Shown here: positions 43,291 to 52,550 of the stretch, one piece after another
Position numbering within the stretch: the stretch's first letter is position 1
How the letters are laid out: each line of letters starts with the position of its first letter
Source: Mycobacterium stomatepiae
GTDB taxonomy: Bacteria; Actinomycetota; Actinomycetes; Mycobacteriales; Mycobacteriaceae
Length of the DNA stretch: 64,000 nucleotides
Direction: 5' to 3'
Assembly: GCF_010731715.1 (NCBI RefSeq)
Contig: NZ_AP022587.1
Location: 4,216,001-4,280,000, forward strand
Made by a program: the position numbers and the translations under genes
The notes under the pieces: model-generated
Databases searched by the model: none
What the model saw: only the letters and a program-made list of their open reading frames with translations
Told to the model about the DNA's origin: nothing

Positions 43291-43793
43291 GCGACGGGTC
43301 CCATCTGCAGCCGCACGCCGCGGTGCATTTCGTAGGTGCTGCGTACCCCGTCGGGTAGTTCGATGAACTCCACCGGCGTCCCATCCGGATCCTTCACGAA
43401 AAACATTCCTACTCCGCCGATCTCGAATGGTTCCTGGTCGGGCGTGTACCCGGCGTCGATGACGCGGCGATGCGTGTCGTTGAGATCGGTCACCGACAAC
43501 GACACATTGTGAAGTCCGGTGATGCCCCGGCGTGCGGGCTTCTGCTCCGACGGGTTCGTGCCGAGCGACAGCAGTTCGATCATCAGCCCGCCCAGCAGGC
43601 CGCCGACCACCCGGCCCTCCTGTTTGCGAGTCGCGTGCAGCACCGCGTCGAAAGGTTCGCCGGAGATCAAGGATTCGAAGACGACGTCCATACCGAGGAC
43701 GCCCCGGTAGAAGGCCAGCGCGCGGTCCATGTCGGTGACGCCCACGACGAGGTGACAGAACGACACATCGGCGAGGACGCTTTCGCCGGTCAC
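43287..43793 (-). CDS. VOC (glyoxalase superfamily) protein
   Basis: Product of 168 residues with two VOC halves: FCHLVVGVTDMDRALAFYRGVLGM (first His ligand) and GLHNVSLSVTDLNDTHRRV (second), with the Glu ligand in DPDGTPVEFIELPDG. Similar to methylmalonyl-CoA epimerase/glyoxalase and catechol dioxygenase-like proteins; the reaction is unknown. Start GTG 43793, overlapping the DapB-like stop by 4 nt. Confidence 0.83.
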   Translation of the reverse strand: MTGESVLADVSFCHLVVGVTDMDRALAFYRGVLGMDVVFESLISGEPFDAVLHATRKQEGRVVGGLLGGLMIELLSLGTNPSEQKPARRGITGLHNVSLSVTDLNDTHRRVIDAGYTPDQEPFEIGGVGMFFVKDPDGTPVEFIELPDGVRSTYEMHRGVRLQMGPVA

Positions 43794-44872
43794 GATGGCC
43801 GCGCGAGATTGGGCGCCGGGCGGCCGGCGAACAGCGGCAGATCAAGGTATGTCTTGATACCCGGGTCCGCGGCGCAGACGTCGGGAATGGCGTTGATGCA
43901 GTGGTTGGCGGTGACCACGACGCCCGGGTTCTTGATCAGTCCTTCGGCGATCGTCTCCGGCTGCAGCCCCTTGAAGGTGAGCTTCACCGGCGGGTCGCCG
44001 GTGATCGCCACTTCGAACCGTTCGCCGATACCGCCGAAATTCCAGGCCGGGTCCAGGTTTTCCTCACCCATGAGCCAGTTGACCGCCGCCTCGATGACCG
44101 GCTGGCCGTCGACAAGGGCCTGCCAGCGGAACCGGCGCGCGGCCACCTGTCCTGACGTGATCGGGAAGGGGTCGTAGTCGACCGTGTCGGTCGCGACCGC
44201 GATCTCCTGAACGGTCCTGATGTTCGGCTCGATACGAAATCCCATGTGGTCGGCGATCATCCGCACGGACTGCTTGAAGCCCGCCTCGAGCAGGCTGGCC
44301 ATGGGACCGTTCACGGCTTCCTCGGGTGTGCCGCCGAAGCCCATGATGTGGCGTACCACGTCCGGGGCGTTGTAGGTGCGGATGTCGGAGAACTCCTCGG
44401 CACGCACATGCGTGACCGCCGCCGACAGCGACGACACCATCAGCGGGAACCGCTCGGTGATACCCCCGGGGTGGATCCCCGAACCATGAAGCGTCACACC
44501 GCTTTCCACCGCGGCATCGGCGACGGCCTGGTGACGCTTGTTGCCCGGATCCGGGTAGACCCAGCCGACCGGAGTCACCACGTTCTTGCCGGACCGCAGG
44601 ATCGCGATGACCTCGTCGTCGTTGGGTACCAGCGGGCTGTACATGACGCAGTCGGCGTCGAGCGCGAGGATGTCATCGATACTCGATGTGGCGGTGACGC
44701 CCAGGTCCTCGGACCCGATGATGCGGCCGACGTCGATGCCGTTCTTTTCGGCGCTGTGCACCCAGCAACCGGCCAGCTCGAGCTGCGGGTGGTTGAGCAC
44801 GCAGGAGATGGCGGCCTTGCCGACGCCCCCGGTCGCCCATTGGATGACACGAAGCTTGGCCGAACTACTCAT
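43790..44872 (-). CDS. DapB-like NAD(P)H-dependent dehydrogenase (2,4-diaminopentanoate dehydrogenase-like)
   Basis: Product of 360 residues. N-terminal Rossmann motif VIQWATGGVGKAAI, then SGKNVVTPVGW and the domain-swap segment HGSGIHPGGITERFPL. The C-terminal part resembles the dihydrodipicolinate reductase-like proteins that mycobacteria carry in many lipid and sterol clusters, where the substrate is usually unknown. First gene of the operon with a VOC protein, an SDR and a TetR regulator, each joined by a 4-nt overlap. ATG 44872 follows AAAGGA. Confidence 0.85.
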   Translation of the reverse strand: MSSSAKLRVIQWATGGVGKAAISCVLNHPQLELAGCWVHSAEKNGIDVGRIIGSEDLGVTATSSIDDILALDADCVMYSPLVPNDDEVIAILRSGKNVVTPVGWVYPDPGNKRHQAVADAAVESGVTLHGSGIHPGGITERFPLMVSSLSAAVTHVRAEEFSDIRTYNAPDVVRHIMGFGGTPEEAVNGPMASLLEAGFKQSVRMIADHMGFRIEPNIRTVQEIAVATDTVDYDPFPITSGQVAARRFRWQALVDGQPVIEAAVNWLMGEENLDPAWNFGGIGERFEVAITGDPPVKLTFKGLQPETIAEGLIKNPGVVVTANHCINAIPDVCAADPGIKTYLDLPLFAGRPAPNLARPS

Positions 44873-44977
44873 CGGTGTCCTTTCGATTGCACGCCTTTAC
44901 ACGCCAACGACCGAAATGGCACAGCATGACCCGCTGGCAGTCACTGTCAACAATGGCTCCGGTAGGAAGGTGTGGTC

Positions 44978-45841
44978 ATGGGCGTGCTCGAGGGCAAGGT
45001 CGCGATCGTCACCGGAACCAGCCGCGGCGTGGGAGTCGGCATCGCCCACGAACTGCTGCGCGCCGGCGCCACCGTCATCGGCTGTTCGCGCGGGCCGCTG
45101 GACACCATCCCGGGCGTCGACGCCGACTCCGAATGGGCGCCACGCGCCTCGCAGCGCGTTTGCGATCAGGGCGATTGCGGCTCGATCGACGCCTTTGTCA
45201 CTGACGTGGTCGCCACGCACGGCCGGGTCGACATCCTGGTCAACAACGCCGGCGGCACCGTCCCCGCGCCGCACGTGGAGAGCATTCCCGAACTCGTGCA
45301 ACGTATTCAGGGCGCCCCGCCCAGCGACGACGACTATGAACGCACCGCGCTGTTCCACGCGTTCGCGGTGCAGATGAATCTGATCAGCCCGCTCTGGTTC
45401 GCGATCCGCGCCTATCGGCAGATGGCGACCCAGGACGGCGTCGGCTGCATCATCAATATCTCGAGCGGCGCCGGACATCCGGCGGGTTCGCCGACCTTGG
45501 TCTCCTACGGCGCGGCCAAGAGCGGCCTCAACCACCTCACCCGATCACTGGCCGAGGAGTGGGGCCCGAAGGTGCGCGTCAACTGTGTGGCCCTGGGCCC
45601 GACGATGACCGAGAACTTCCGCTCGTTCGTGTTGCCCAAAGACGATCCCACCGGCGAGAAGTACTTCGCGGCCGTCCCGATGCGCCGGGCCGGCGAGCCC
45701 GCCGAGGTCGGATGCGTCTGCGTTTTCCTGGCGGGCGGAGACGCCGACTTCGTCAACGGCACCACCGTCGAATGCGACGGCGGCATGATGCCCGGAGTGC
45801 TCTATGACGCGGGCCTGAAAACGATCACCGACCTGCTGTAA
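44978..45841 (+). CDS. Short-chain dehydrogenase/reductase
   Basis: SDR of 287 residues: VTGTSRGVGVGIA, NNAGGTVPAPH, catalytic Ser in ISSGAGHP, YGAAKSGL, and the C-terminal FVNGTTVECDGGMMPG. An insertion of about 20 residues after the NNAG motif (IPELVQRIQGAPPSDDDY) makes it longer than usual. ATG 44978 is preferred over the GTG at 44972; AGGAAGG lies upstream. It is divergent from the DapB-like operon with 105 bp between, so the two may share regulation. Confidence 0.87.
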   Translation: MGVLEGKVAIVTGTSRGVGVGIAHELLRAGATVIGCSRGPLDTIPGVDADSEWAPRASQRVCDQGDCGSIDAFVTDVVATHGRVDILVNNAGGTVPAPHVESIPELVQRIQGAPPSDDDYERTALFHAFAVQMNLISPLWFAIRAYRQMATQDGVGCIINISSGAGHPAGSPTLVSYGAAKSGLNHLTRSLAEEWGPKVRVNCVALGPTMTENFRSFVLPKDDPTGEKYFAAVPMRRAGEPAEVGCVCVFLAGGDADFVNGTTVECDGGMMPGVLYDAGLKTITDLL

Positions 45842-45951
45842 GCCCGCGAGCGCCTCCGGGGCGTCGGGTGTGCGTCCAGGGTGACGACACGCCGAGCGAC
45901 CGCGCCTGCGCCGCGCACTCGGCGTTCCTCGAACCGGTTGGCCCGCAACGG

Positions 45952-46617
45952 CTATCGTCGATGTTGGCATATTTTTGTGTCGCTGCGGGCCCGGGCTTCG
46001 ATGCCGGTCAGCAGCATGTCGAGGGAGCGGTCGAAGTCGTCGCCCATCGTCGAGCGCTGGCTGGTCTCGGCCAGCGCGGCGAGGTGCGGGTGCTCGGAGC
46101 AGGCCAGGTCGCCGATCCGCTTGGCGATCGCCGCATTGGATTGTTCGCGGTCGGCCGCGGCCAGCGGGCCGGCCAACTCGACTTGGGCAGCACCCATTAC
46201 GAGACTGAGCACTCCGCGAAAGGCGGCGAGCGCGTCGAGATCGCTAAGGCCGGCGCGTCGCAGCGCCTCGACGAGGCGCTCGGCGGGCAGGTAGCCCGCT
46301 GCCGATACGGTGCGGCGCGTCAATACCAACGGCGCGGCATTGGGGTGTTGGCGCACCGTCCGCCAGATGGCGGTCGCGATGGCCTTGACATCGGCACGCC
46401 AGTCGGTGGACCGTCGTGGCAGCCGGACGTCGGCGAGCACCGCCTCGGCGACCAGGCCCTCGAGCTCCTCGCGGTCTTTGACGTAGTTGTACAGCGTCAT
46501 CGGCCCGGTACCCAATGCGGCCGCCAGCGATCGCATGCTCAGGCTTGCGAGCCCGTCCTTGTCGACAATCTGGATCGCCTGCGCCCGTACTTCGGCGAGC
46601 GTGAATCGTGCGCGCAT
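45952..46617 (-). CDS. TetR-family regulator of the adjacent hydrolase
   Basis: Product of 221 residues from ATG 46617, with helix-turn-helix FTLAEVRAQAIQIVDKDGLASLSMRSLAAALGTGPMTLYNYV and a TetR_C-type ligand domain. The frame is open to GTG 46656, but that start lies inside the operator. ATG 46617 has AAAGGAGG upstream. Divergent from an alpha/beta hydrolase, with two identical palindromes in between, so autoregulation and control of the hydrolase are expected. Confidence 0.87.
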   Translation of the reverse strand: MRARFTLAEVRAQAIQIVDKDGLASLSMRSLAAALGTGPMTLYNYVKDREELEGLVAEAVLADVRLPRRSTDWRADVKAIATAIWRTVRQHPNAAPLVLTRRTVSAAGYLPAERLVEALRRAGLSDLDALAAFRGVLSLVMGAAQVELAGPLAAADREQSNAAIAKRIGDLACSEHPHLAALAETSQRSTMGDDFDRSLDMLLTGIEARARSDTKICQHRR

Positions 46618-46654
46618 GGAACGGCCGGCCTCCTTTACGTGTGCATCCGTTGAC

Positions 46655-46692
46655 ACGTACGGTGTACGTAAGCTAATACGTACGGTGTACGT
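46655..46692. promoter_or_regulatory. Two identical palindromic TetR operators
   Basis: ACGTAC-GGT-GTACGT occurs at 46655-46669 and again, base for base, at 46678-46692; centres are 23 bp apart. Both lie between the divergent regulator and hydrolase genes, upstream of both ribosome sites. Confidence 0.8.
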
Positions 46693-46711
46693 ATCTATCG
46701 AAGGATCTCAC

Positions 46712-47617
46712 ATGACCGCTGCCTACCGCACCACCAGGGTGTCCTTCATGTCGCGTGGTACCCGCTGCGCAGGCTGGCTCACTCTTCCCGACGGGCCTGG
46801 TCCGCACCCGGGCCTGGTGCTGGCTCACGGCCTGGGCGCTACCCACGGGATGTTGCTGGCCCAGTACGAACAGCATTTCGCCAAATCCGGCGTTGCGACT
46901 CTCGCGTTCGACTATCGGTATACGGGCGAGTCCGACGGCGCACCACGCCAGCAGTTCGGCATGCGGGCGCACCGGCAGGACGTCGAGGCGGCGCTGGACC
47001 ACCTGCGCCAGCACGGCGGCATCGACGCCGCCAGGGTGGGGTTGTGGGGGACCAGTCTCGGTGCACTGCACGTGCTGCAGGCGGCGGCACGCGGGGTCGA
47101 CGTCGCTGCGGTGGTGGTGCAATGCCCGATTGTGCACGGGCCCGGAACGCTTCGGCGCGGCGGCGTGCTGCCCGCGTTGCGGCTCACGCCCGCCATCATC
47201 GCCGATGCCGTCAACCGGCTGCGGCGGGCAGGCCGAACGTATGTCCCGATCGTCGGCCGCCCTGCAGACCTGGCCGCGGTCACGGTCGCGGGTGCGTTGG
47301 AGGGCTGGTATTCCACCGTCGAACCGGGATGCACGTTCGACAATCGTATGGCGGCGTTGGATGTGCTCGGCATCGCATCCAGCAGCGCCAAGCGCGGGGC
47401 TGTGAAAATCAAAGCGCCGCTGCTCATTTGCGTATCAGACCGGGAGACCTTGATGGACCCGCGCCACGCCGAGGACGTCGCCGCAGCCGCGCACCGCGGG
47501 CTGGCGCGGCACTACGACGGCGACCACTTCCAGATCTATCACCCGCCGCTGCTGAGTGTGCTGCTCGACGATCAGACGGCCTTCCTGCAGGAGCACCTCG
47601 GTGTTCGAGTCGGCTAA
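46712..47617 (+). CDS. Alpha/beta hydrolase
   Basis: Product of 301 residues. LVLAHGLGATHG carries the oxyanion-hole segment, LWGTSLGALH the nucleophile Ser (GxSxG), a likely acid in CVSDRETLMD, and the catalytic His in YDGDHFQIY. Similar to dienelactone-hydrolase-like and esterase proteins induced by xenobiotics. The start is ATG 46712 after AAGGA. Its last 17 bases overlap the next gene, which is likely co-transcribed. Controlled by the divergent TetR gene. Confidence 0.85.
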   Translation: MTAAYRTTRVSFMSRGTRCAGWLTLPDGPGPHPGLVLAHGLGATHGMLLAQYEQHFAKSGVATLAFDYRYTGESDGAPRQQFGMRAHRQDVEAALDHLRQHGGIDAARVGLWGTSLGALHVLQAAARGVDVAAVVVQCPIVHGPGTLRRGGVLPALRLTPAIIADAVNRLRRAGRTYVPIVGRPADLAAVTVAGALEGWYSTVEPGCTFDNRMAALDVLGIASSSAKRGAVKIKAPLLICVSDRETLMDPRHAEDVAAAAHRGLARHYDGDHFQIYHPPLLSVLLDDQTAFLQEHLGVRVG

Positions 47618-48236
47618 TATTTCGCGAGACAACGACACCAGGCTCGTCGAGTTGGCTCGGGACATCAGCACGGCCCAGTGGGCCAAACCGAGCCTGTGCA
47701 CCGAGTGGACCAATCACGAGGTATTGGCGCATCTTGTCGTCGGCTACGGGGTCGCGCTCTCCGCGGTTGGCTCCGCCATGCTGCACCATCGCGGTTCGTT
47801 CGATGTGGCCAACGCCGAACTGGCCCGTGCTCTGGCAGCGCGGTGCAGCCCAGACCGCTTGCTCGACGAACTTGCCGCGCTAACGCGTCGGCCCCGCGGG
47901 ATCGGGCGCCTCTTTCCGAGACGTCTGTTGCTCGGCGACCACGTCATCCACGAACTCGACATCGCGTATGCGTTAGGCAAGGAGTCGGCGGTGCCGATGT
48001 CGACCGTGGTCGCCGTGCTGAACACCGAGGTGCGGGTGCCCAACCCGTTCGTCCCGGCGGCCGCGCGTAGCCGTGGCCTCGATCTCGTTGCCACCGATGC
48101 GAACTGGGTTCATCAAGACGGCGGACCGGTGGTCACCGGGCGGGCCGCTCACCTCGTTTCTGTCCTCGCGGGAAGGCCGTGGGCCCTGTCGTATCTACGC
48201 GGCGAGGGTGTCGCGGTACTTTCGTCTCGGATGTGA
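47601..48236 (+). CDS. Maleylpyruvate isomerase-type (DinB-fold) mycothiol-dependent protein
   Basis: Product of 211 residues. WAKPSLCTEWTNHEVLAHLVVGYG is the characteristic N-terminal region of the TIGR03083/MDMPI family with a metal-binding His, and LLLGDHVIHELDIAYALG brings the other two His. Members are thiol (mycothiol)-dependent isomerases or transferases. The start is GTG 47601, with AGGAG seven bases before, inside the end of the hydrolase gene, suggesting coupled detoxification functions. Confidence 0.8.
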   Translation: MFESANISRDNDTRLVELARDISTAQWAKPSLCTEWTNHEVLAHLVVGYGVALSAVGSAMLHHRGSFDVANAELARALAARCSPDRLLDELAALTRRPRGIGRLFPRRLLLGDHVIHELDIAYALGKESAVPMSTVVAVLNTEVRVPNPFVPAAARSRGLDLVATDANWVHQDGGPVVTGRAAHLVSVLAGRPWALSYLRGEGVAVLSSRM

Positions 48237-48267
48237 AAGCGTGACGGCTTGACGGCAGGAGATTCAC

Positions 48268-48651
48268 ATGAGCGGACTGGGACCCACTCCCGAGCAATTC
48301 GTGGCGTTGGCAGCGCGCCCGGCCGACGCCCCGGTGGTGATGGTCAACTTGCTGAAGTTCCAGCCCGAGGGCGGGCTGGAGCGTTACGCCCAATACGGGC
48401 GAGAGGTCGCACCGCACCTCGAACGCGTCGGTGCGACCCTGCGCTACGCCGGGGGAGCGCCCTCGACGGTTATCGGCGAAGGCGAAAAGCCTTGGTGGGA
48501 CGCGATTCTCATCGTCGAATATCCATCACCGCGGGCCTTCATCGACATGGTCACGGATCAGGACTACCTCAAGGTCCACGAACACCGCGCGGCCGCGTTG
48601 GAGCGCGGAGACCTTATCGCGACCTCGGCGTGGGCGATCGCCGAGCGCTGA
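48268..48651 (+). CDS. DUF1330 family protein
   Basis: Product of 127 residues with a ferredoxin-like dimeric alpha-beta barrel pattern: PVVMVNLLKFQPEGGLERYAQYG, then WDAILIVEYPSPRAFIDMV and DYLKVHEHRAAAL. No known reaction. Start ATG 48268 after AGGAG. It follows the MDMPI-like gene by 31 nt and may belong to the same operon. Confidence 0.83.
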   Translation: MSGLGPTPEQFVALAARPADAPVVMVNLLKFQPEGGLERYAQYGREVAPHLERVGATLRYAGGAPSTVIGEGEKPWWDAILIVEYPSPRAFIDMVTDQDYLKVHEHRAAALERGDLIATSAWAIAER

Positions 48652-48794
48652 CGCTATGAGTCCAATGGACCCTTGACGCTGGGACCTATGGCCACTGGAT
48701 GGCCGCGGCCGGTGCGGCTAGCGTCGGGCCAGGAACACCAACAGCCAGGAGGTGGGTCTTATGGGCACCCACTATTTTCGAGGGTCGCCGGATC

Positions 48795-50594
48795 GTGCGT
48801 GAATTCAGCGTTCCCGCGAACTTCACCGTAGACGAGCGCGACAGCATCGTCGCGAGTGTGTATGCACATGAGCGGGACGACCCCGATCATGTCATCTTTC
48901 AGCGCCTCGTCAACGGCGTGTGGCGGGATGTCACCTGTGCCCAGGCGGCTGCGCAGATCCGCGAAACCGCGCTCGGTCTGATCGCCGAGGGGGTGAGCCC
49001 CGGGGACCGCGTGGCGATCTTGGCGGCCACCTGCTACGAGTGGGTGATTCTCGACTACGCGATCCTGTCGGTTGGAGCGCTTACCGCTCCCATCTATGAC
49101 ACCTCGTCGGCTGAACAGGTCCGGTGGGTGCTCGAGGATTCCGGTGCGGTGCTGGTGATAACCCAAAGCGATGCTCATGGCCAACTGGTCAAAGAATTGA
49201 GTACCGAGCTGCCCGCGCTGCGCAGAATATTGCATCTCGAGACGGGCGGGCCGTCGGCGCTCGGGGAGCTGGCCACGGCCGGGCAAGCGGTCGACGTCAG
49301 CGAACTGAACAAGCGCCTGGCGGCATTGCGGGCGGCGGATCCCGCGACGCTGATCTATACCTCGGGTACGACCGGTCGCCCGAAAGGTTGTCAGTTGACG
49401 CACGCCAATCTGCTGTACGAGACACGCGGCGCGGCGACGTATTTCCCGACACTACTGCGTAAGGGGCAACGGCTATTGGTTTTCCTGCCGTTGGCCCATG
49501 TGCTGGCCCGTGCGTTGTCGATGTCGGCGTTCGCGACCAAGGTCACCATCGGCTATACCAGCGACATCAAGAACTTGGTTCCGACCTTGGCTGCGTTTAA
49601 GCCGACTGTCGTCGTGTCGGTACCCCGGGTCTTCGAAAAGGTCTACAACACGGCCGAATTGAAGGCGCATGACAGTGGGAGGCGGGGGATCTTCGATGCG
49701 GCGGTCCGGACTGCGATTGACTGGAGCATGGCCGCGGACTCCGGCGGCCCTGGGCTGCTGTTGCGGGCTCGGCACGCAGTGTTCGATCGGCTGGTCTACC
49801 GCAAGTTGCGGACCGCGCTGGGCGGCGACTGCCATGCCGCAGTCTCCGGCGGTGCCCCGCTGGGCAAGCGCTTGTGCCACTTCTACCGGGGAGCCGGCCT
49901 GACGATCTACGAGGGCTATGGGCTCACCGAGACCAGCGCCGCGATCACGGTGAACCAGATCGGTGAAGAGCGCCTCGGCACGGTGGGAAAGCTGCTGCCC
50001 GGCAACAGCATGGCGATCGCCAACGACGGAGAAGTGCTGGTGCGCGGTGGCGTCGTGTTCAGCGAGTATTGGCACAACGATAAGGCGACTCGGGAGGCGA
50101 TCGTCAACGGGTGGTTCCACACCGGCGATCTCGGGTCGATGGACGACGACGGTTACTTGTCGATCGTCGGCCGCAAAAAAGAAATCATCGTCACCGCCGG
50201 CGGCAAGAACGTCGCCCCGGCTGTGCTGGAAGATCAGCTGCGGGCGCACCCGCTGATCAGCCAGGCGATGGTGGTCGGCGACAACCGGCCCTTCGTTGCC
50301 GCGCTCATCGCGATCGACCCGGAAGGTTTCGAGGTGTGGAAGCAGCACCACGGCAAGGGGGCGACCGAATCCGTCGCGGAACTGGTCGACGATCCCGATC
50401 TGGTCAGCGAGATCGGCGGGGCGGTCGAACAAGCCAATCGCATGGTGTCGCATGCGGAATCGATCCGTAAGTTCCGGATTTTGCCGGTCGACTTCACGGT
50501 CCTCACCGGTGAACTGACCCCGACCCTGAAGGTGAAGCGCAACATCGTCCGGATGCGGTTCGCCAACGAGGTCGAGGCGATGTACGGCACGTGA
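48795..50594 (+). CDS. Long-chain fatty-acid-CoA ligase, FadD15-like
   Basis: AMP-forming acyl-CoA ligase of 599 residues: ATP loop [22 protein letters not shown], the [13 protein letters not shown] segment typical of long-chain ligases, and [34 protein letters not shown] with the hinge and catalytic Lys near the C-terminus. The N-terminus [15 protein letters not shown] matches my memory of FadD15 (Rv2187, 600 residues). The frame is open to 48699 but the extra residues are not conserved; GTG 48795 is chosen. It could supply acyl-CoA to the acyltransferase that follows. Confidence 0.87.
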   Translation: MREFSVPANFTVDERDSIVASVYAHERDDPDHVIFQRLVNGVWRDVTCAQAAAQIRETALGLIAEGVSPGDRVAILAATCYEWVILDYAILSVGALTAPIYDTSSAEQVRWVLEDSGAVLVITQSDAHGQLVKELSTELPALRRILHLETGGPSALGELATAGQAVDVSELNKRLAALRAADPATLIYTSGTTGRPKGCQLTHANLLYETRGAATYFPTLLRKGQRLLVFLPLAHVLARALSMSAFATKVTIGYTSDIKNLVPTLAAFKPTVVVSVPRVFEKVYNTAELKAHDSGRRGIFDAAVRTAIDWSMAADSGGPGLLLRARHAVFDRLVYRKLRTALGGDCHAAVSGGAPLGKRLCHFYRGAGLTIYEGYGLTETSAAITVNQIGEERLGTVGKLLPGNSMAIANDGEVLVRGGVVFSEYWHNDKATREAIVNGWFHTGDLGSMDDDGYLSIVGRKKEIIVTAGGKNVAPAVLEDQLRAHPLISQAMVVGDNRPFVAALIAIDPEGFEVWKQHHGKGATESVAELVDDPDLVSEIGGAVEQANRMVSHAESIRKFRILPVDFTVLTGELTPTLKVKRNIVRMRFANEVEAMYGT

Positions 50595-50702
50595 TGAGCT
50601 GAGACTCTCGTCCGGCTCCGCGGCGCAGCCGGTGCTGGGGGTTGACATGGCCGGCGCAGATTGCACCTTCGCTTCGCGCCGCGAGCACTGTCTAATTGAG
50701 TG

Positions 50703-52059
50703 ATGGAACTCATGAACCCCCACCGACGGGATATTTCTGCTGGGCGAATCCCGTGAACACCCCATGCACGTCGGCGGCCTGCAGCTGTACGAACCCCCGG
50801 ACGGTGCCGGTCTGGAGTTCGTGCGCGAGTTCTACGACAGCCTGGTTGTCCAGCAGGATTTTCAGCCGACATTTCTCAAGCGCCCGGCGACCTTCCTGGG
50901 CGGGATCGCCAACCTCGGGTGGTCCTACGACAAGGACCTCGACATCGACTACCACGTCCGGCGCTCCGCACTGCCCTCGCCGGGACGGGTCCGCGATCTG
51001 CTCGAGCTGACCTCGTTGCTGCACAGCGCCCTGCTCGATCGCCACCGTCCACTGTGGGAGGCGTACGTGATCGAGGGACTCAAGGACGGCCGCTTCGCGA
51101 TCTACACCAAGATGCACCACTCGCTGATCGACGGCGTCTCGGCCCTGAAGCTGATGCAACGTGCGCTGTCGAACGACCCCGAGGACACCGAGATCCGGGC
51201 GCCGTGGAGCCTGCGCAAACCGCAACGTAAATCGGCGCCGTCGTCGCGGCTGAATTCATTGATGCACACGGCGGGATCCCTTGCAGCACTTGCACCTTCG
51301 ACGGTCTTGCTGGCTCGTGCCGCGCTGTTCGAACAGCAACTCACGCTGCCGTTCGGCGCCCCGCGCACCATGCTCAACGTCAAGATCGGTGGCGCCCGTC
51401 GTTGCGCCGCGCAGTCCTGGTCGGTGGACCGCATCAAGAATGTCAAGAACGCGGCGGGGGTGACGCTCAACGACGCCGTGCTGGCGATGTGTTCGGGTGC
51501 CCTGCGCTACTACCTGCTGGAGCAGGACGCCTTACCGGACGCGCCGCTGTTGGCGATGGTCCCGGTCAGTCTGCGCCGGGAGGACGAGGTCGACGCCGGC
51601 GGAAACCTGGTCGGAGCGATCCTGTGCAACCTGGCCACCGACGTCGAGGATCCGGCCAAGCGGCTGGAAGTCGTGAGCGAGTCCATGCACAAGAACAAGA
51701 CGGTGTTCTCCCAGTTGCCGCGGATGCAAGCTTTGGCGCTGTCAGCGGTGAATATGAGTGCGCTGGCGATGTCGATGGTTCCCGGGTGGGTGACGTCGAC
51801 GGCGCCGCCCTTCAACATCATCATCTCCAACGTTCCGGGACCCCGTGAGCAGTTGTACTACGGCGGTGCCCGCCTGGACGGCAGCTATCCGCTGTCCGCC
51901 ATCCTCGACGGCCAGGCACTGAACATCACGCTGGTCAGTAATGCTGACACGCTCGATTTCGGTTTGGTCGGGTGCCGGCGCAGCGTGCCGCACCTGCAGC
52001 GCCTGCTCGCGCAGTTGGAAACGTCGCTGAAAGACTTGGAACGCGCCGTCGGGGTCTGA
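50703..52059 (+). CDS. Wax ester synthase/diacylglycerol acyltransferase (WS/DGAT), frameshift at codon 6
   Basis: Makes triacylglycerol or wax esters from acyl-CoA. The active site is HHSLIDG (about residue 137), and later PFNIIISNVPGPREQLYYGGARL is typical. From ATG 50703 the text reads MELMNP and then breaks. Removing one C from the run at 50717-50721 gives TDGIFLLGESREHPMHVGG, the standard family start, about 451 residues in all. Without the correction translation would have to begin at ATG 50764, losing the first 20 residues. The remainder is intact, so a homopolymer error is the likely cause. Confidence 0.85.
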
Positions 52060-52064
52060 GCTCG

Positions 52065-52550
52065 GTGCCCAAACTCAGTGCGGGGGTGCTGTTGTACCGC
52101 GTCCGCGACGGTGTCGTCGAAGCCTTGCTCGCGCATCCGGGCGGCCCGTTCTGGGCCCGCAAGGATGACGGGGCGTGGTCGATTCCCAAGGGTGAGTACA
52201 CCGAGGACGAGGATCCCTGGGCCGCGGCGCAGCGTGAGTTCTCCGAGGAGTTGGGGCTGCCGGTGCCGGCTGGACCGCGCCTTGACCTTGGTGCGCTCAA
52301 ACAACCCGGCGGCAAGGTGGTGACTGCCTTCGCCGTCCGGGGCGACCTCGACGTCACGGACGCGCGCAGTAATACCTTCGAGTTGGAGTGGCCCAGGGGT
52401 TCGGGCAACATGCGCGAGTTTCCCGAAGTCGACCGGGTCGAGCGGTTCCCGGTAGCACGGGCACGCGCCAAACTACTTAAGGGACAACGACCTTACCTCG
52501 ATCTGTTGATGGCGAACCCGGAGCTGGCGGGCCTCAGCGAAGGATGTTAG
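52065..52550 (+). CDS. NUDIX hydrolase
   Basis: Product of 161 residues with a complete Nudix box GEYTEDEDPWAAAQREFSEE followed by LGL (G-x5-E-x7-RE-xx-EE-x-G, about residues 43-65). Similar to MutT/diadenosine-type hydrolases with an N-terminal SAGVLLYRVRDG strand. The start is GTG 52065, 5 nt after the WS/DGAT stop. Its 3' end overlaps the convergent DUF2330 gene by 17 nt. Confidence 0.88.
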   Translation: MPKLSAGVLLYRVRDGVVEALLAHPGGPFWARKDDGAWSIPKGEYTEDEDPWAAAQREFSEELGLPVPAGPRLDLGALKQPGGKVVTAFAVRGDLDVTDARSNTFELEWPRGSGNMREFPEVDRVERFPVARARAKLLKGQRPYLDLLMANPELAGLSEGC

